Assembly (NCBI RefSeq): GCF_003185655.1
Contig: NZ_QHJQ01000009.1
Span: forward strand, 1 to 64,000
Direction of reading: 5' to 3'
DNA length: 64,000 nt
From: Coraliomargarita sinensis
Lineage (GTDB): Bacteria; Verrucomicrobiota; Verrucomicrobiia; Opitutales; Coraliomargaritaceae
Shown: in pieces, positions 20,107-30,018 of the stretch
Numbering within the stretch: the first letter of the stretch is position 1
Layout of the letters: each line of letters starts with the position of its first letter
Notes under the pieces: model-generated
Seen by the model: the letters and a program-made list of their open reading frames with translations, nothing else
The model's database searches: none
Told to the model about the DNA's origin: nothing
Made by a program: the position numbers and the translations under genes

Positions 20107-21249
20107 ATGAGCAATAAAAAGAAACTTCGCATTGGAATCGTCGGCTATGGATTCATGGGCCGTGCCCATACCAACGCCTATCGACAAGTCAGCCGCTTCT
20201 TTGATTGTGAATACGAGCCCGTCCTAAAGGCCGCATGCGGCCGGAATGAGGAAAAGGTCAAAGCATTCGCCGAGAACTGGGGCTACGAATCTACCGAAAC
20301 CGATTGGCGCAGGCTGGTCGAGCGCGACGATATCGACGCCATCGACATCGCGGCCCCCAACAACATGCACAAGGAGATCGCCATCGCGGCGGCGGAAGCG
20401 GGCAAAATGATTCTCTGCGAAAAACCGCTGGGCATGAACACTGCGGAAAGCAAGGAGATGGCAGCCGCAGCGAAAAAAGCGGGCGTAAAGACGCTTGTCT
20501 GGTATAATTACCGCTTCATCCCGGCTGTCACCATGGCCAAAAATTTGGTGGATGCCGGGAAGCTCGGAAAAATCTACCATTACCGGGCTAATTTCCTCCA
20601 GGACTGGACGATCAGCGAAGATGTGCCGCTCGGCGGCCAGGCGCTCTGGCGGCTGGATGTGGATGCCTCCGGCAGCGGCGTGACCGGCGACCTGCTGGCC
20701 CACTGTATCGACACGGCGATGTGGCTGAACGGACCGATCACGTCGGTCAGCGCGATGACCGAAACCTTCGTGAAGGAGCGCACCCACAGCGAGACCGGCG
20801 AGAAAAAATCCGTCGGCGTTGACGATGCCTGCGCCTTCCTCGCCCGCTTCGAAAACGGCTCGCTGGCCATCTTCGAGTCAAGTCGCTACGCGCGTGGCCA
20901 CAAGGCACTCTACACCTTTGAGATGAACGGCCGGGACGCCTCCTTCGCCTGGGACCTGCACGACATGCACCGGCTCTCTTATTACGACAATGCCGATGGC
21001 GACCTGCGCGGCTGGCGTTCGATCCATGTCTCGGAAGGCGAACACCCCTACATGGACAAATGGTGGGTACCCGGCTTGAATATCGGCTATGAGCATTCCT
21101 TCACCCATTGCCTCTACGGCTTCCTCAAGAGTCTGGAAGACGGCGAGGCCGGTTTCCACCCGGACTTCAGCGACGGAGTCAAGACCGACGTCGTCTGCGA
21201 AGCTGTGCTCGAGTCGGCCAAGACAAAGAGCTGGCAGGAGATTGAGTGA
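20107..21249 (+). CDS. Gfo/Idh/MocA family oxidoreductase, cytoplasmic
   Basis: A 380-residue NAD(P)-dependent oxidoreductase without a signal peptide. The Rossmann motif [13 protein letters not shown] is at residues 13-25, the EKP motif appears in [10 protein letters not shown], and the C-terminal domain has [20 protein letters not shown]. It differs from the other members in this window in being cytoplasmic, which suits work with the cytoplasmic TIM barrel. It lies 86 bases after the AraC-type regulator and may share its transcript. Confidence 0.9.
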   Translation: MSNKKKLRIGIVGYGFMGRAHTNAYRQVSRFFDCEYEPVLKAACGRNEEKVKAFAENWGYESTETDWRRLVERDDIDAIDIAAPNNMHKEIAIAAAEAGKMILCEKPLGMNTAESKEMAAAAKKAGVKTLVWYNYRFIPAVTMAKNLVDAGKLGKIYHYRANFLQDWTISEDVPLGGQALWRLDVDASGSGVTGDLLAHCIDTAMWLNGPITSVSAMTETFVKERTHSETGEKKSVGVDDACAFLARFENGSLAIFESSRYARGHKALYTFEMNGRDASFAWDLHDMHRLSYYDNADGDLRGWRSIHVSEGEHPYMDKWWVPGLNIGYEHSFTHCLYGFLKSLEDGEAGFHPDFSDGVKTDVVCEAVLESAKTKSWQEIE

Positions 21250-21384
21250 TGAAACTTCCTCTTATTCGAATTGTTGCGATGGCACGCCAGTGTCGTCGAT
21301 ATTCTCATAATCCGAACCGTATTTAGACCTCGCTGGCGCGAGTTGTCTACCTATTGCTTTACCTTTCATTTCTCCCAACATACC

Positions 21385-22590
21385 ATGTCCTCCAACACTC
21401 AACTCCTCCACAACGCCCTCGACCAGGGCCAAGGCATTCTCCGACTCGCACCCAACTGGGTTCCCCGCTCCTTCTGCATTCCGGGTCGCCGCATCAAGCT
21501 TCACCCGGATGACTATTATGCACTGGGCGGCGAACGCGGAGGAATCGACGAGCGCTGGTTTTCATCCACCACCCCGGCCGAGAACGGCCCCCTGACCGGA
21601 GAGCACGAAGGGCTCAGTCAAGTGGTTTTCGAGGACCAACAGGTCACCCTGCGCGAGGCCGTCAGCGAACTGAAAGATCAGCTTATTGGCGAGCGCCTCT
21701 GGAAGGAGCACGAGAGCTGGCCGATGTATTCGAAATTTTTCGACAACAAGGGCCCGCTGCCCCACCACATCCATCACCGCGATCATCACGCCGCGCTGAC
21801 CGGGCAGAAAGGAAAACCCGAGGCCCACTTCTTCCCGCCCCAGGTCAATAACTACCCCGCCGATATCCAGGTCACCTATTTCGGATTCGCGCCGGGCGTG
21901 ACCAAAGAAGAAGTCCGTGAGTGCCTCGTCAATTTCACCAAGGGAGACAACAAAATCACCAATCTTTCCCAAGCCTATCGCCTGGAAGTCGGCACCGGCT
22001 GGGATATCCCGCCCGGCATCCTCCACGCGCCCGGTACACTCTGCACCTATGAACCGCAGCGGGCCTCGGATGTTTATGCCATGTATCAATCCGTTGCCGG
22101 CACGGCGGTGGTGCCGGAGGAACTGCTCTGGAAAGACACCCCGAAAGACCGTATTGGCGATATCGATTGGCTAATGGAGGTCATCGACTGGGAACTGAAC
22201 GTGGATCCGAACTTCCGCCAGAATCATCACATGTATCCCAAGCCGGTGCGTCCGGTCGAGGAGATGGAAGCCGAAGGCTACCGGGAAAATTGGATCTGCT
22301 ATCGCTCGGAGGCTTACAGCGCCAAGGAACTGACAGTGCTGCCCGGCCAAACCGTCACAATCAAGGATGGCGGGGCCTACGGCATGATTATGATGCAGGG
22401 CCACGGCACCATGGGCGTATGGGATATCGAGACTCCGGCCCTGATCCGTTACGGCCAGCTGACCCACGACGAGTATTTTGTTTCGGAACGCGCGGCGCGG
22501 GAAGGGGTCACAATTACCAACCCTTCCAAATCCGACCCTATCGTTATGCTCAAGCACTTCGGTCCGAAAAACCCGGATCTGAAGCTTTAA
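21385..22590 (+). CDS. Mannose-6-phosphate-isomerase-like cupin protein
   Basis: A 401-residue protein read from ATG 21385 (MSSNTQLLHNALDQGQG); the open frame extends 38 codons upstream without support. It has a His-rich metal site HHIHHRDHHA near residue 131, followed by GKPEAHFF, reminiscent of the zinc site and KPE segment of class I phosphomannose isomerase, and a second cupin-like part with GWDIPPGILHAPG. A sugar isomerisation or sugar-sensing role in the cytoplasm is likely. It sits between two Gfo/Idh/MocA genes, supporting a shared sugar pathway. Exact substrate unknown. Confidence 0.7.
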   Translation: MSSNTQLLHNALDQGQGILRLAPNWVPRSFCIPGRRIKLHPDDYYALGGERGGIDERWFSSTTPAENGPLTGEHEGLSQVVFEDQQVTLREAVSELKDQLIGERLWKEHESWPMYSKFFDNKGPLPHHIHHRDHHAALTGQKGKPEAHFFPPQVNNYPADIQVTYFGFAPGVTKEEVRECLVNFTKGDNKITNLSQAYRLEVGTGWDIPPGILHAPGTLCTYEPQRASDVYAMYQSVAGTAVVPEELLWKDTPKDRIGDIDWLMEVIDWELNVDPNFRQNHHMYPKPVRPVEEMEAEGYRENWICYRSEAYSAKELTVLPGQTVTIKDGGAYGMIMMQGHGTMGVWDIETPALIRYGQLTHDEYFVSERAAREGVTITNPSKSDPIVMLKHFGPKNPDLKL

Positions 22591-22599
22591 CACCGCCAC

Positions 22600-23892
22600 A
22601 TGAAAGCCGCCAAAAACCGCTCGCGCCGGGAATTCATCCGGGATTCGGCCCTCATCGCCGGGGCTCCCATGATTCTCCCCTCATCCGTATTGGGGCTGAA
22701 CGGGAAAACGCCTCCGTCGGAACGGATCGTGCTTGGCGGCATCGGGCTCGGCCCACGCGGTCGCGAAGTGCTGACCGGTTTTCTGAAACAGGATGATGTC
22801 CAGTTTGTCGCTATTGCCGATGCTCAGGTTGAGCGGGCCAACATTATCAAGCGGATCGTGGAGCGCAAATACGGACACAAGGACTGCAGCACCCATCAGG
22901 ATATGAGTGATGTTCTCAGCCGTGACGATATCGATGCCGTGATTATTGCCACCGGTGACCGCTGGCACACGACCGCTTCCGTCTATGCGGCACGTGCCGG
23001 AAAAGACATTTACTGCGAGAAGCCCTGCTCCATGAACATCCAAGAGAGCATCGAGCTGGACGAGGAAGTCACCAAGCACGAGCGCATCTTCCAGGCCGGC
23101 ACCCAGCGCCGCAATGTACCCAATTTTGCTCTGGCCGCCGAACTGGCGCAGAGCGGAAAACTGGGCTCCCTCACCGCCGTCCACGCCGGGATTCTAGCCC
23201 TTAGAGAATATCGTTCTCCCTATCCAGCACAATCCACACCCGACCCTTCGGTCACGGACTGGGACAAATGGGTGGGGCCAGCACCGAATCTACCCTACAA
23301 TCAACGCTACTGTCGGGGAGGATGGCGGGGCCACAAGGGCCTCTATGCCGCCTATTACCTGCCTGAATGGGGGGCCCACACCATCGATCTCTGCCAGTGG
23401 GCCGCCGGAATGGATGGCACGACGCCGGTCGAATACGAGGCGATTGATGACACCACGATTCACGCCAAATACGCCAACGGAGTGAAGCTCGTCATGCGCC
23501 TCGCCGGCTTTAAGGGGGAAGGCGACTGGAGCGAAGGTCTGGGCACCTGCCCCGTTCGTTTTGAAGGCGAAAACGGCTGGGTCGAAGCAGGCGACAACAA
23601 GAAAATCGTCGCCAGCGAACCAACGCTGGTGGAAGGTAAAAAGGTAGACCGGCTAGCCGGTACCAACCCCCACGACCACGTGCGTAATTTTCTCGATTGT
23701 GTAAAAACCAGAGAGCAGCCCTCCTGCAACAGCACCGTCGCGCGCTACGGACACCTCGCCTGTTTCGCTGCCGCCGCCAGTTGGAAAAGCGGACGGAAGG
23801 TCACATTCGATCCCCAAAATCCGATCCTGCCCGACCACGACGAATCGAATTCACTGCAAAGCTATACGCGTCGTGCGCCCTACACAATTTGA
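22600..23892 (+). CDS. Gfo/Idh/MocA family oxidoreductase, Tat-exported
   Basis: A 430-residue exported member of the superfamily. The twin-arginine signal is SRREFIRDSALIAGAP (residues about 8-23). The nucleotide site is GGIGLGPRGREVL, the lysine motif reads YCEKPCSMN, and the substrate domain includes PEWGAHTIDLCQWAAGMDG. It starts 9 bases after the cupin gene, so the two are probably co-transcribed although they act in different compartments. Substrate not predictable. Confidence 0.9.
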   Translation: MKAAKNRSRREFIRDSALIAGAPMILPSSVLGLNGKTPPSERIVLGGIGLGPRGREVLTGFLKQDDVQFVAIADAQVERANIIKRIVERKYGHKDCSTHQDMSDVLSRDDIDAVIIATGDRWHTTASVYAARAGKDIYCEKPCSMNIQESIELDEEVTKHERIFQAGTQRRNVPNFALAAELAQSGKLGSLTAVHAGILALREYRSPYPAQSTPDPSVTDWDKWVGPAPNLPYNQRYCRGGWRGHKGLYAAYYLPEWGAHTIDLCQWAAGMDGTTPVEYEAIDDTTIHAKYANGVKLVMRLAGFKGEGDWSEGLGTCPVRFEGENGWVEAGDNKKIVASEPTLVEGKKVDRLAGTNPHDHVRNFLDCVKTREQPSCNSTVARYGHLACFAAAASWKSGRKVTFDPQNPILPDHDESNSLQSYTRRAPYTI

Positions 23893-23969
23893 TGCCTGAC
23901 TCGTCATCCCGGCTTGCAACCATTTTATTGTATCGCAGTTCACTGGAGGAGCGAATAACCCGTTTGTTT

Positions 23970-24749
23970 ATGATCCATTCATCCATCCGTCCCCTTATCA
24001 TTGCTTTTGGCTTCATGCTCGGAGTCTCCGGAATGCCTCTTTCTCTGAGCGCAGAAGAGCCCGTAGCCTCAAAAAAGTCCATCAATGACGTCATCAAACT
24101 CCCGGGCGTTCAAATCGATGCCAAGAACCGCATCGTCGACGTGGAGGCCCAAATCAGTCTTGAGGATGGCCTCCTGGAACTGATCGCCTGCACGGAGGGA
24201 ACGAAAGAACATGAGGCGGTGGTTCGAATCAATGCCACTCCGATTCACGTGCACACCGCGCTTTTGCTGATCGGAGCCCGAAACGGCACGCCAGCCATGC
24301 GCAAGCCGATCAATGAAGAAAAAACCCGCTGGATGCACGTGCCTCCCAGCGGCGATCCGGTCCATGTTTCTCTGGTGATCAAAGACGAGGACGGCAATCC
24401 TGTCGAACGGCCGATCAGCGATTTCATCCGCCGCACCGAAGGCGACCCTTACATGCCGGACTACGGCGATGGAGGAGAACCGGCCGATGACGACGAAGCC
24501 AAGGAAAGCTTCCCTGATGTTTTTGCCTTTACCGGTTCACACTTGGTTGAAGGCAAGGACGGCAAAAAACAGTATCTGGCCGATCAAAGCGGCCATGTGA
24601 TCACCATCTCCACCTTTGGCGACGAAATGCTTGGCCTTCCCGACATCCAAAGCCGCGAAAACGGAGAACTGGTCTGGGAGTTGGACCCGACATACCTACC
24701 CCCACTCGACACCAAGGTCACCTTGCGGCTGCAGCCGAAAGCCCGATAA
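23970..24749 (+). CDS. YdjY-domain secreted protein
   Basis: A 259-residue protein from ATG 23970, chosen because it opens a signal peptide (MIHSSIRPLIIAFGFMLGVSG). The mature part matches the YdjY domain: IKLPGVQIDAKNRIVDVEAQ near the start, then LLELIACTEGTKEHEAVV and HTALLLIGARNGTPA. YdjY-domain proteins are widespread in Planctomycetes and Verrucomicrobiota and their function is unknown; they are probably periplasmic. It follows the Tat oxidoreductase by 77 bases. Confidence 0.75.
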   Translation: MIHSSIRPLIIAFGFMLGVSGMPLSLSAEEPVASKKSINDVIKLPGVQIDAKNRIVDVEAQISLEDGLLELIACTEGTKEHEAVVRINATPIHVHTALLLIGARNGTPAMRKPINEEKTRWMHVPPSGDPVHVSLVIKDEDGNPVERPISDFIRRTEGDPYMPDYGDGGEPADDDEAKESFPDVFAFTGSHLVEGKDGKKQYLADQSGHVITISTFGDEMLGLPDIQSRENGELVWELDPTYLPPLDTKVTLRLQPKAR

Positions 24750-24888
24750 GTGCTAAGCCTCAAGGGCAAGCAGGAGTTATTCATTTGAGCTATAGGCGGT
24801 GTGAGGTCCTGACGGGAACACGGTTCAGTTTAGTGGGAAAGTCAAAGTAGCCGCCGTAAGTCACATCAAGCCTGACACGCGGACAGGA

Positions 24889-24907
24889 AATGTCCGCACT
24901 CCCGATT
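24889..24907. repeat. Small hairpin repeat without GTAG tag
   Basis: GCGGACA and TGTCCGC form a perfect 7-bp stem around GGAAA. The core GACAGGA...TGTC matches the hairpin at 41405, suggesting one dispersed family, but the flanking tetranucleotide is missing here. It lies in the 248-base gap before the histidine kinase. Confidence 0.35.
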
Positions 24908-24997
24908 GCGATGAAATTGGAGAGGGCACAACGGCATCGGCACATGGAAACTTTATAATCTGGCCAGTTAAAGTATTTTTGAACAAATTTCGTCCAG

Positions 24998-26377
24998 ATG
25001 TTGCGCCTTCTGAACAAATTTAGTGGCAGTCTTTATCGCGGCCTGACACTGCCCTTTTCGTTATTTGTGCTGCTGGCATCCTTGGCTCTGGCGGGGTATA
25101 TCTCGTATTGGAGTCAGCGCGACGCCTTGCGTCAACTTGAGCAGATGGCCAAAACCAACGCGAAATTTGTCGAGGAATTGCAGCTGCCGAAGTCTTCCGC
25201 TCTAGCGGAGAAGCTCTCGACCGTGTTGGGGGTTTGGGTCGGTTTTTATGACACGGAGAGTGCGAATCCAAAGTTTGCCAATGCCGCCTGGTCTGCAGGT
25301 TTCAGGGATGCCTTGAATGAAGCGTTGGCAGAAAACAAGGCGACCTTTCAATTCGCGGAAAAGGAGATCGCGATCGCCCCCTTTGAGCGCGAGCCTATGC
25401 AAATCGTGCTGATCCGCGAGACCCGCTCGATCCTGGCAACCGGTCTGGGCAATACGGTGCTCATCCCCACCCTGATCCTCACCCTGGCTTGTGGCGGCTT
25501 GGCCTACTACCTCGCACACCGGATTGTTAAACCGCTTTCGAGCTTAACCAACTGGCTGCCGCATTTGAAACAAGACGAGGGGCCAGCACCCGGACTCCCC
25601 GAATCCGTTTCCGGACGCAGCGATGAAATTGGCGAACTTGCGCGGTCACTGGAGGCAACGCATCAACGCCTGCGTGAAGAACAAAGCCGACGACGACAGT
25701 CAGAGCGCATGGCTGCCCTTGGACGCATTGCCACCAGCCTGGCTCACGAGATTCGCAATCCGGCATCGTCCATTGGGCTGCATGCCGACTTACTGGCGCG
25801 TCAACCCAGCCTTTCAGACTCGGAATCGGTCGAGCTGATCCGCACGGAAGTCGACCGCATTACTGATCTGGTAAACCAATGGCTCTTCGTGGTCCGTCCG
25901 GCCCCGCCACAATCCAGCCGGCACAATTTCGTTACCCTGGTCGCCCGCACCAGTAAAAGCCTCCGGGCCACCATGGACCACGCCAATGCAACCCTGCGCA
26001 TAGCCGAACCCACTGATCCTTTACCCGTTAACTGCGACCACGCTCGAATCGAACAGGTCGTGCGCAATCTATTGGTTAATGCCGTACAAGCGATGCCGGA
26101 GGGCGGTGACATCAGAGTCGATTTCGAAAGGACCGATAAGCACGCCGTGCTCGTGATCCACGATTCAGGACCGGGCTTCAGCAAAGATGCACTGGAGCAC
26201 TTCGGAGAACCCTTCTTTTCTGAACGTGAGGGCGGCATGGGGATCGGTCTGACACTTGCCCGTGAGGTCGTTGAGGCGCATGACGGAAAGATCGACGCGT
26301 CGAACGATCCCGACGGTGGGGCCTGTGTCCACGTTCAGCTCCCACTTGCGAAACCGACAAAAGAGGATCCGGCATGA
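24998..26377 (+). CDS. Sensor histidine kinase
   Basis: A 459-residue membrane histidine kinase. Two membrane segments (about residues 18-37 and 147-171) enclose a periplasmic sensor of roughly 110 residues; a HAMP-like linker follows. The phospho-acceptor is H250 in SLAHEIRNPASSIG, and the ATP-binding domain has the N box (QVVRNLLVNAVQAMPEGG) and G boxes (DSGPGFS, GGMGIGLTLAREVV). It belongs to the NtrB/ZraS-like group that partners NtrC-type regulators. Its TGA overlaps the ATG of the response regulator by four bases, so the pair is translationally coupled. The signal is unknown. Confidence 0.93.
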   Translation: MLRLLNKFSGSLYRGLTLPFSLFVLLASLALAGYISYWSQRDALRQLEQMAKTNAKFVEELQLPKSSALAEKLSTVLGVWVGFYDTESANPKFANAAWSAGFRDALNEALAENKATFQFAEKEIAIAPFEREPMQIVLIRETRSILATGLGNTVLIPTLILTLACGGLAYYLAHRIVKPLSSLTNWLPHLKQDEGPAPGLPESVSGRSDEIGELARSLEATHQRLREEQSRRRQSERMAALGRIATSLAHEIRNPASSIGLHADLLARQPSLSDSESVELIRTEVDRITDLVNQWLFVVRPAPPQSSRHNFVTLVARTSKSLRATMDHANATLRIAEPTDPLPVNCDHARIEQVVRNLLVNAVQAMPEGGDIRVDFERTDKHAVLVIHDSGPGFSKDALEHFGEPFFSEREGGMGIGLTLAREVVEAHDGKIDASNDPDGGACVHVQLPLAKPTKEDPA

Positions 26378-27690
26378 AATCCACCCATTTGCTCATCGTT
26401 GAAGACGAACATGCGCTCGCGCGTGCGCTGGCCGCGACCGTCGAACAGGCCGGCGCATCCAGCGATATCGCCGCCACCGCCACACAAGCACGTAAACTTC
26501 TGAAATCCGGGGCGACCGCCTATGCGGCCATGATTCTCGATATCGGTCTACCCGACCAGAATGGCCTCGAATTTCTCGACTCACTCGGTGAGGACTTCGA
26601 CCTGCCCACGATCATCGTGACCGCCCACGGCGAAATTCAAAACACGATCACCGCCCGCAAGCTTGGTGCCGTGGAATTTTTTCAGAAACCCATCGATTTC
26701 GATGCGTTCAACCAAAGCCTTAAACGCATTATCAGCTCCATGCAGAGCCAAAAGGAGCCAACGGGACCTCAGGCTGCGGACACGGCGGCCTATATCGGGG
26801 CCGCCAGAGCCATGCGGCCGGTATTCCAGCAAATCGCCCACTGTTGCGCTTCCGATGAGCCGGTACTGGTGCGAGGTGAAATCGGCAGCGGCAAATCACA
26901 TACCGCACGCGTCATCCAAAGCTATGGCATGCGCGGTCACGAGCACACCTGCACATTCGTTGCCGGCCCCAGCACGACGATCGCTGAACTGGAGGAGGCT
27001 CTCGCAGAAGCAGAAGGCGGCGCTCTCATCATGGAAGATGTCGGCCAACTCGGCGACACAGTGCAGGCCGAACTCGTGCGCCGGATTGAGTCCCAATCCT
27101 CGAGCACTTTTCCGCGGCTAATTGCAACGACCAGCGAAGACCTCCATCAGGCGGTTAAAGAGGGACACTTTCGCAGCGAATTATTCTACCGCCTGCAAAT
27201 TCTCGAAGTGCGCCTACCGCCCTTGCGTCACCGGATGGAAGACCTGCCCGCTCTGGTTTCTTTTTTCCTCGGGCAGCTCAAGAACGATTTTCATGTCAGC
27301 GTCAGCGATGCTGCCATGGACCTGCTCTTGCAGTACGACTGGCCGGGTAATCTGAGAGAGTTGCACAACGCCATGGCCTTTGCCCTTACGGTAAACTCCG
27401 AAGCCACGGTGATCGACACACCGCACCTGCCGAGCCACCTCAACACGCAATCGGATCGACCGAGGACAAACCCGCTTCCCGGCCCCTTACTGAACGAGAT
27501 GAGCGCCTGGCTCGACCAATATTTCGAGTCCAATAAAGCACCCAGCTACCGGGAGCTCGAAGATCACCTGGAAAAGGCACTGGTCGAACAACTGCTCGAA
27601 CGCTACAACGGTAAGCTCGCTCCGATGGCAACAGCTCTTCAGGCCAATCGCAGCACCCTGCGACGCAAACTACGCACCAAGGACAACTGA
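26374..27690 (+). CDS. NtrC-like response regulator lacking the GAFTGA loop
   Basis: A 438-residue regulator with receiver (D56 in MILDIGLPDQNG), AAA+ and Fis-type DNA-binding domains. Walker A is GEIGSGKS (168-175). Walker B is degenerate (ALIMED, 217-222, with ED in place of DE). Only about 47 residues separate the Walker A lysine from this acidic pair, roughly 17 fewer than in typical NtrC proteins, and the sigma-54-contacting GAFTGA motif is absent. The arginine region FRSELFYRL and the GNLREL sensor II motif remain. The C-terminal helix-turn-helix (MATALQANRSTLRRKL) should bind DNA. It may work without sigma-54, as known for a few NtrC-family members. A TonB-dependent receptor gene follows. 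Confidence 0.9.
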   Translation: MKSTHLLIVEDEHALARALAATVEQAGASSDIAATATQARKLLKSGATAYAAMILDIGLPDQNGLEFLDSLGEDFDLPTIIVTAHGEIQNTITARKLGAVEFFQKPIDFDAFNQSLKRIISSMQSQKEPTGPQAADTAAYIGAARAMRPVFQQIAHCCASDEPVLVRGEIGSGKSHTARVIQSYGMRGHEHTCTFVAGPSTTIAELEEALAEAEGGALIMEDVGQLGDTVQAELVRRIESQSSSTFPRLIATTSEDLHQAVKEGHFRSELFYRLQILEVRLPPLRHRMEDLPALVSFFLGQLKNDFHVSVSDAAMDLLLQYDWPGNLRELHNAMAFALTVNSEATVIDTPHLPSHLNTQSDRPRTNPLPGPLLNEMSAWLDQYFESNKAPSYRELEDHLEKALVEQLLERYNGKLAPMATALQANRSTLRRKLRTKDN

Positions 27691-27764
27691 CCATGCGCCG
27701 AACGCCAGGATTGGCCCAATTTTGATCAGCACCTGAACGTATTTTGCTCACCCCTTAAAAACTA

Positions 27765-27795
27765 CCAAACGGGACTTGTTTGGCGTTCTGCTAGC
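27765..27795 (+). promoter_or_regulatory. Candidate operator and weak -24/-12-like element upstream of the TonB receptor
   Basis: CCAAAC (27765-27770) and GTTTGG (27778-27783) form an inverted repeat. It overlaps TTGGC at 27780-27784, which is followed by GC at 27794-27795 with the 10-base GG-to-GC spacing of sigma-54 promoters (8 of 12 consensus positions match). Chance similarity is possible, and the upstream regulator lacks GAFTGA. Confidence 0.25.
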
Positions 27796-27861
27796 GTTCA
27801 TTCGAGTAGATTCGCGTCCGGAATGGCCGCGTCAAACAACAAACAAGAATCAAGCTATAAG

Positions 27862-30018
27862 ATGACTGTAAAATCTATATCCCGTTTAGCCATTTGCGGT
27901 CTTTGCTTCTGCAGCAATGCCCTCTTGGCCTCCGATCAGGAAGCCCCTGAACCCGTCTACGAACTACCTCCGAGTGTTTTCACAGGAACACGACTCGACA
28001 GCACCCCGTTCGAGCAGCCTTATGCGTTTTACCGACTTGAAACGGACAATCTCGACCAACGTGTTGGACGAACTGCGCTGGACCGCATGAACTATGCGCC
28101 CGGTGTTTTCGTGCAACGCACTGCGCCAAACCAAGCGAGCCCTTTCATTCGCGGACTGACCGGCGAGCAGGCTCTGCTGATGTTCGACGGTATTCGTCTC
28201 AGCCATGCTTTTATGCGCCCAGGCCCAAACCAGTATGCGGCCTCGGTACCGGATACCGGATTAAGTTCGATTGATGTCATCCTTGGATCCTCCTCCACTG
28301 TCAACGGCTCGGACGGTCTCACTGGTGCGATGGACTTTCGTTTGGCCCCCGCTGGCCGCGGGGTGACCCAGGCATTCTCTCCCTGGGCACGAACGCGTGT
28401 CGATACCGGCAACGGCCCGACCTTCGAGACGGGCATCGACGGAGTCTCCGGCGACTGGGCCTATTCCTTTGAAGTCAGCGGAAGCTGGTTTCATGACCGC
28501 GAAGGTGGCAAGGATTTCGAAGATCATCTTCTTCCCGGCAGCTACGGCGGCGAGATTCCCAACACCGATTACGACGCCTACAGCGGTGGGCTGCGGGTTG
28601 CTTATCTCGGCTTCGACGACCATCAATTACAGCTGAACACCGGTCATAAGCGTCAAGTCGATGCGCCACGTCCTGGTGGCTATGCCCCCAACTCCAAGGA
28701 TCCGGATCGTATCTACCGCTATTTCGACCCGCAGGAATTCAGCTTTCTTCACCTGAAGCACTCGTGGGATGTCGCCAATGATTTTGTCGATCGTTTCGAT
28801 ACCAAGCTTTGGTGGCATCAATTCGCAGAGGAACAGTATCGTTCATCTTTCCGGAGTGGTGGCAGCGAAATCCGCGAGCGTGAGTATGACAATGTAATCG
28901 ATGTCTTTGGCATCGATCTTCAGGCGACCTCTTTACTGGGCGCCGACGAGTCGCATGAACTTACCTGGGGAGGCACATATATCTATGAAACCACGGACAA
29001 CAGCTTCCGCGCATTCCAAGGTCCGGTCGGTTCACCCTTACCTCCGCTTGGCCAGTCAGACTGGGATAATAATACCACCGTTCCGGACGGCAGTGTCTAC
29101 GAGTCCTACGGTGCTTTTCTTCAGGATGATTGGGAAATCAATGACCGTTTCAACTTGGTGGGCGGTTTGCGCTACAGCTACTACACATGGTCTTTTGATG
29201 ATGTTGATGGCTCCGTGGACGACTTGACCGGCAGCATCCGCGGCATTTGGAAGGTAAAGAAAAATCATCGACTATTTGCCGGAGTTTCCCGCGGTTTCCG
29301 CGCGCCTAACCTGGTCAACCTTGCGGGCAATGTGGATCGTGGTTCCAGCGGGACCCCGGCCACCGGCGACCCCAATCTGGATCCGGAGCTCAGCTATACT
29401 TATGAAGCTGGCTGGAAGTGGCAGGAAGGCCGCAATATGTTAGCGCTGACGGTTTTTCGGACTGACATTGAAGACTTGATCCAACGAGACTTCTCGGTGA
29501 TGCCCGCAGTCACGACCAATGTGGAAAGTGCCCGTCTCCAAGGTTTTGAAGCTGCTTGGGATTATGGTGCCGAGGTCGGCTCCTGGCAGCGCTTGGCCTT
29601 GGTTGGTTCCATGTCACTGGTCGATGCCACGCGCGACATCCCGGTCATGGGCGGCACAGTGGAAGACAACCTTTCACGCGCCAACCGCTTATACGGTCGC
29701 GTCGGTCTGAAAGCCGAAAAAGACGAAAACTGGTGGAGTCTTTTACAGGTTCGCTGGCATGACAACTATGATGATGTGGCCACACACCCGAGTGACTCCG
29801 ATGCGGATGACGTCCGATTGACCACCGCAGGCAACCCTGACGGCAGCATGCCCGGATACGGCGTGGTGGATTTCATGATCGGCTGGCAGAGTGACGACGG
29901 CAATCGCAGCGTCAGCTTCTTCGTCGAAAACATCGGCGACATCACCTACCGCGAACCCGGTAGTGGTGCCGATGGCGTCGGACGCAACTTCGGGATCACG
30001 GCAAGCCTGCGCTACTAA
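27862..30018 (+). CDS. TonB-dependent outer-membrane receptor
   Basis: A 718-residue receptor read from ATG 27862, which yields the signal peptide MTVKSISRLAICGLCFCSNALLA; an ATG at 27823 would add 13 residues. The plug domain spans about residues 35-165 (PSVFTGTRLD, then ASPFIRGLTGEQALLMFDGI, a typical plug signature). A 22-strand-type barrel follows with GVSRGFRAPNLVNL and the closing strand ending in YREPGSGADGVGRNFGITA, with terminal aromatic Tyr. It imports a large or scarce ligand such as a siderophore, cobalamin or oligosaccharide; sequence alone does not say which. Position right after the two-component pair suggests it is their target. Confidence 0.93.
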   Translation: MTVKSISRLAICGLCFCSNALLASDQEAPEPVYELPPSVFTGTRLDSTPFEQPYAFYRLETDNLDQRVGRTALDRMNYAPGVFVQRTAPNQASPFIRGLTGEQALLMFDGIRLSHAFMRPGPNQYAASVPDTGLSSIDVILGSSSTVNGSDGLTGAMDFRLAPAGRGVTQAFSPWARTRVDTGNGPTFETGIDGVSGDWAYSFEVSGSWFHDREGGKDFEDHLLPGSYGGEIPNTDYDAYSGGLRVAYLGFDDHQLQLNTGHKRQVDAPRPGGYAPNSKDPDRIYRYFDPQEFSFLHLKHSWDVANDFVDRFDTKLWWHQFAEEQYRSSFRSGGSEIREREYDNVIDVFGIDLQATSLLGADESHELTWGGTYIYETTDNSFRAFQGPVGSPLPPLGQSDWDNNTTVPDGSVYESYGAFLQDDWEINDRFNLVGGLRYSYYTWSFDDVDGSVDDLTGSIRGIWKVKKNHRLFAGVSRGFRAPNLVNLAGNVDRGSSGTPATGDPNLDPELSYTYEAGWKWQEGRNMLALTVFRTDIEDLIQRDFSVMPAVTTNVESARLQGFEAAWDYGAEVGSWQRLALVGSMSLVDATRDIPVMGGTVEDNLSRANRLYGRVGLKAEKDENWWSLLQVRWHDNYDDVATHPSDSDADDVRLTTAGNPDGSMPGYGVVDFMIGWQSDDGNRSVSFFVENIGDITYREPGSGADGVGRNFGITASLRY

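Noticed and set aside
27780..27795. A confident sigma-54 promoter for the TonB receptor
   Set aside because: Only 8 of 12 consensus positions match and the neighbouring NtrC-like protein lacks GAFTGA; kept only as a low-confidence site.
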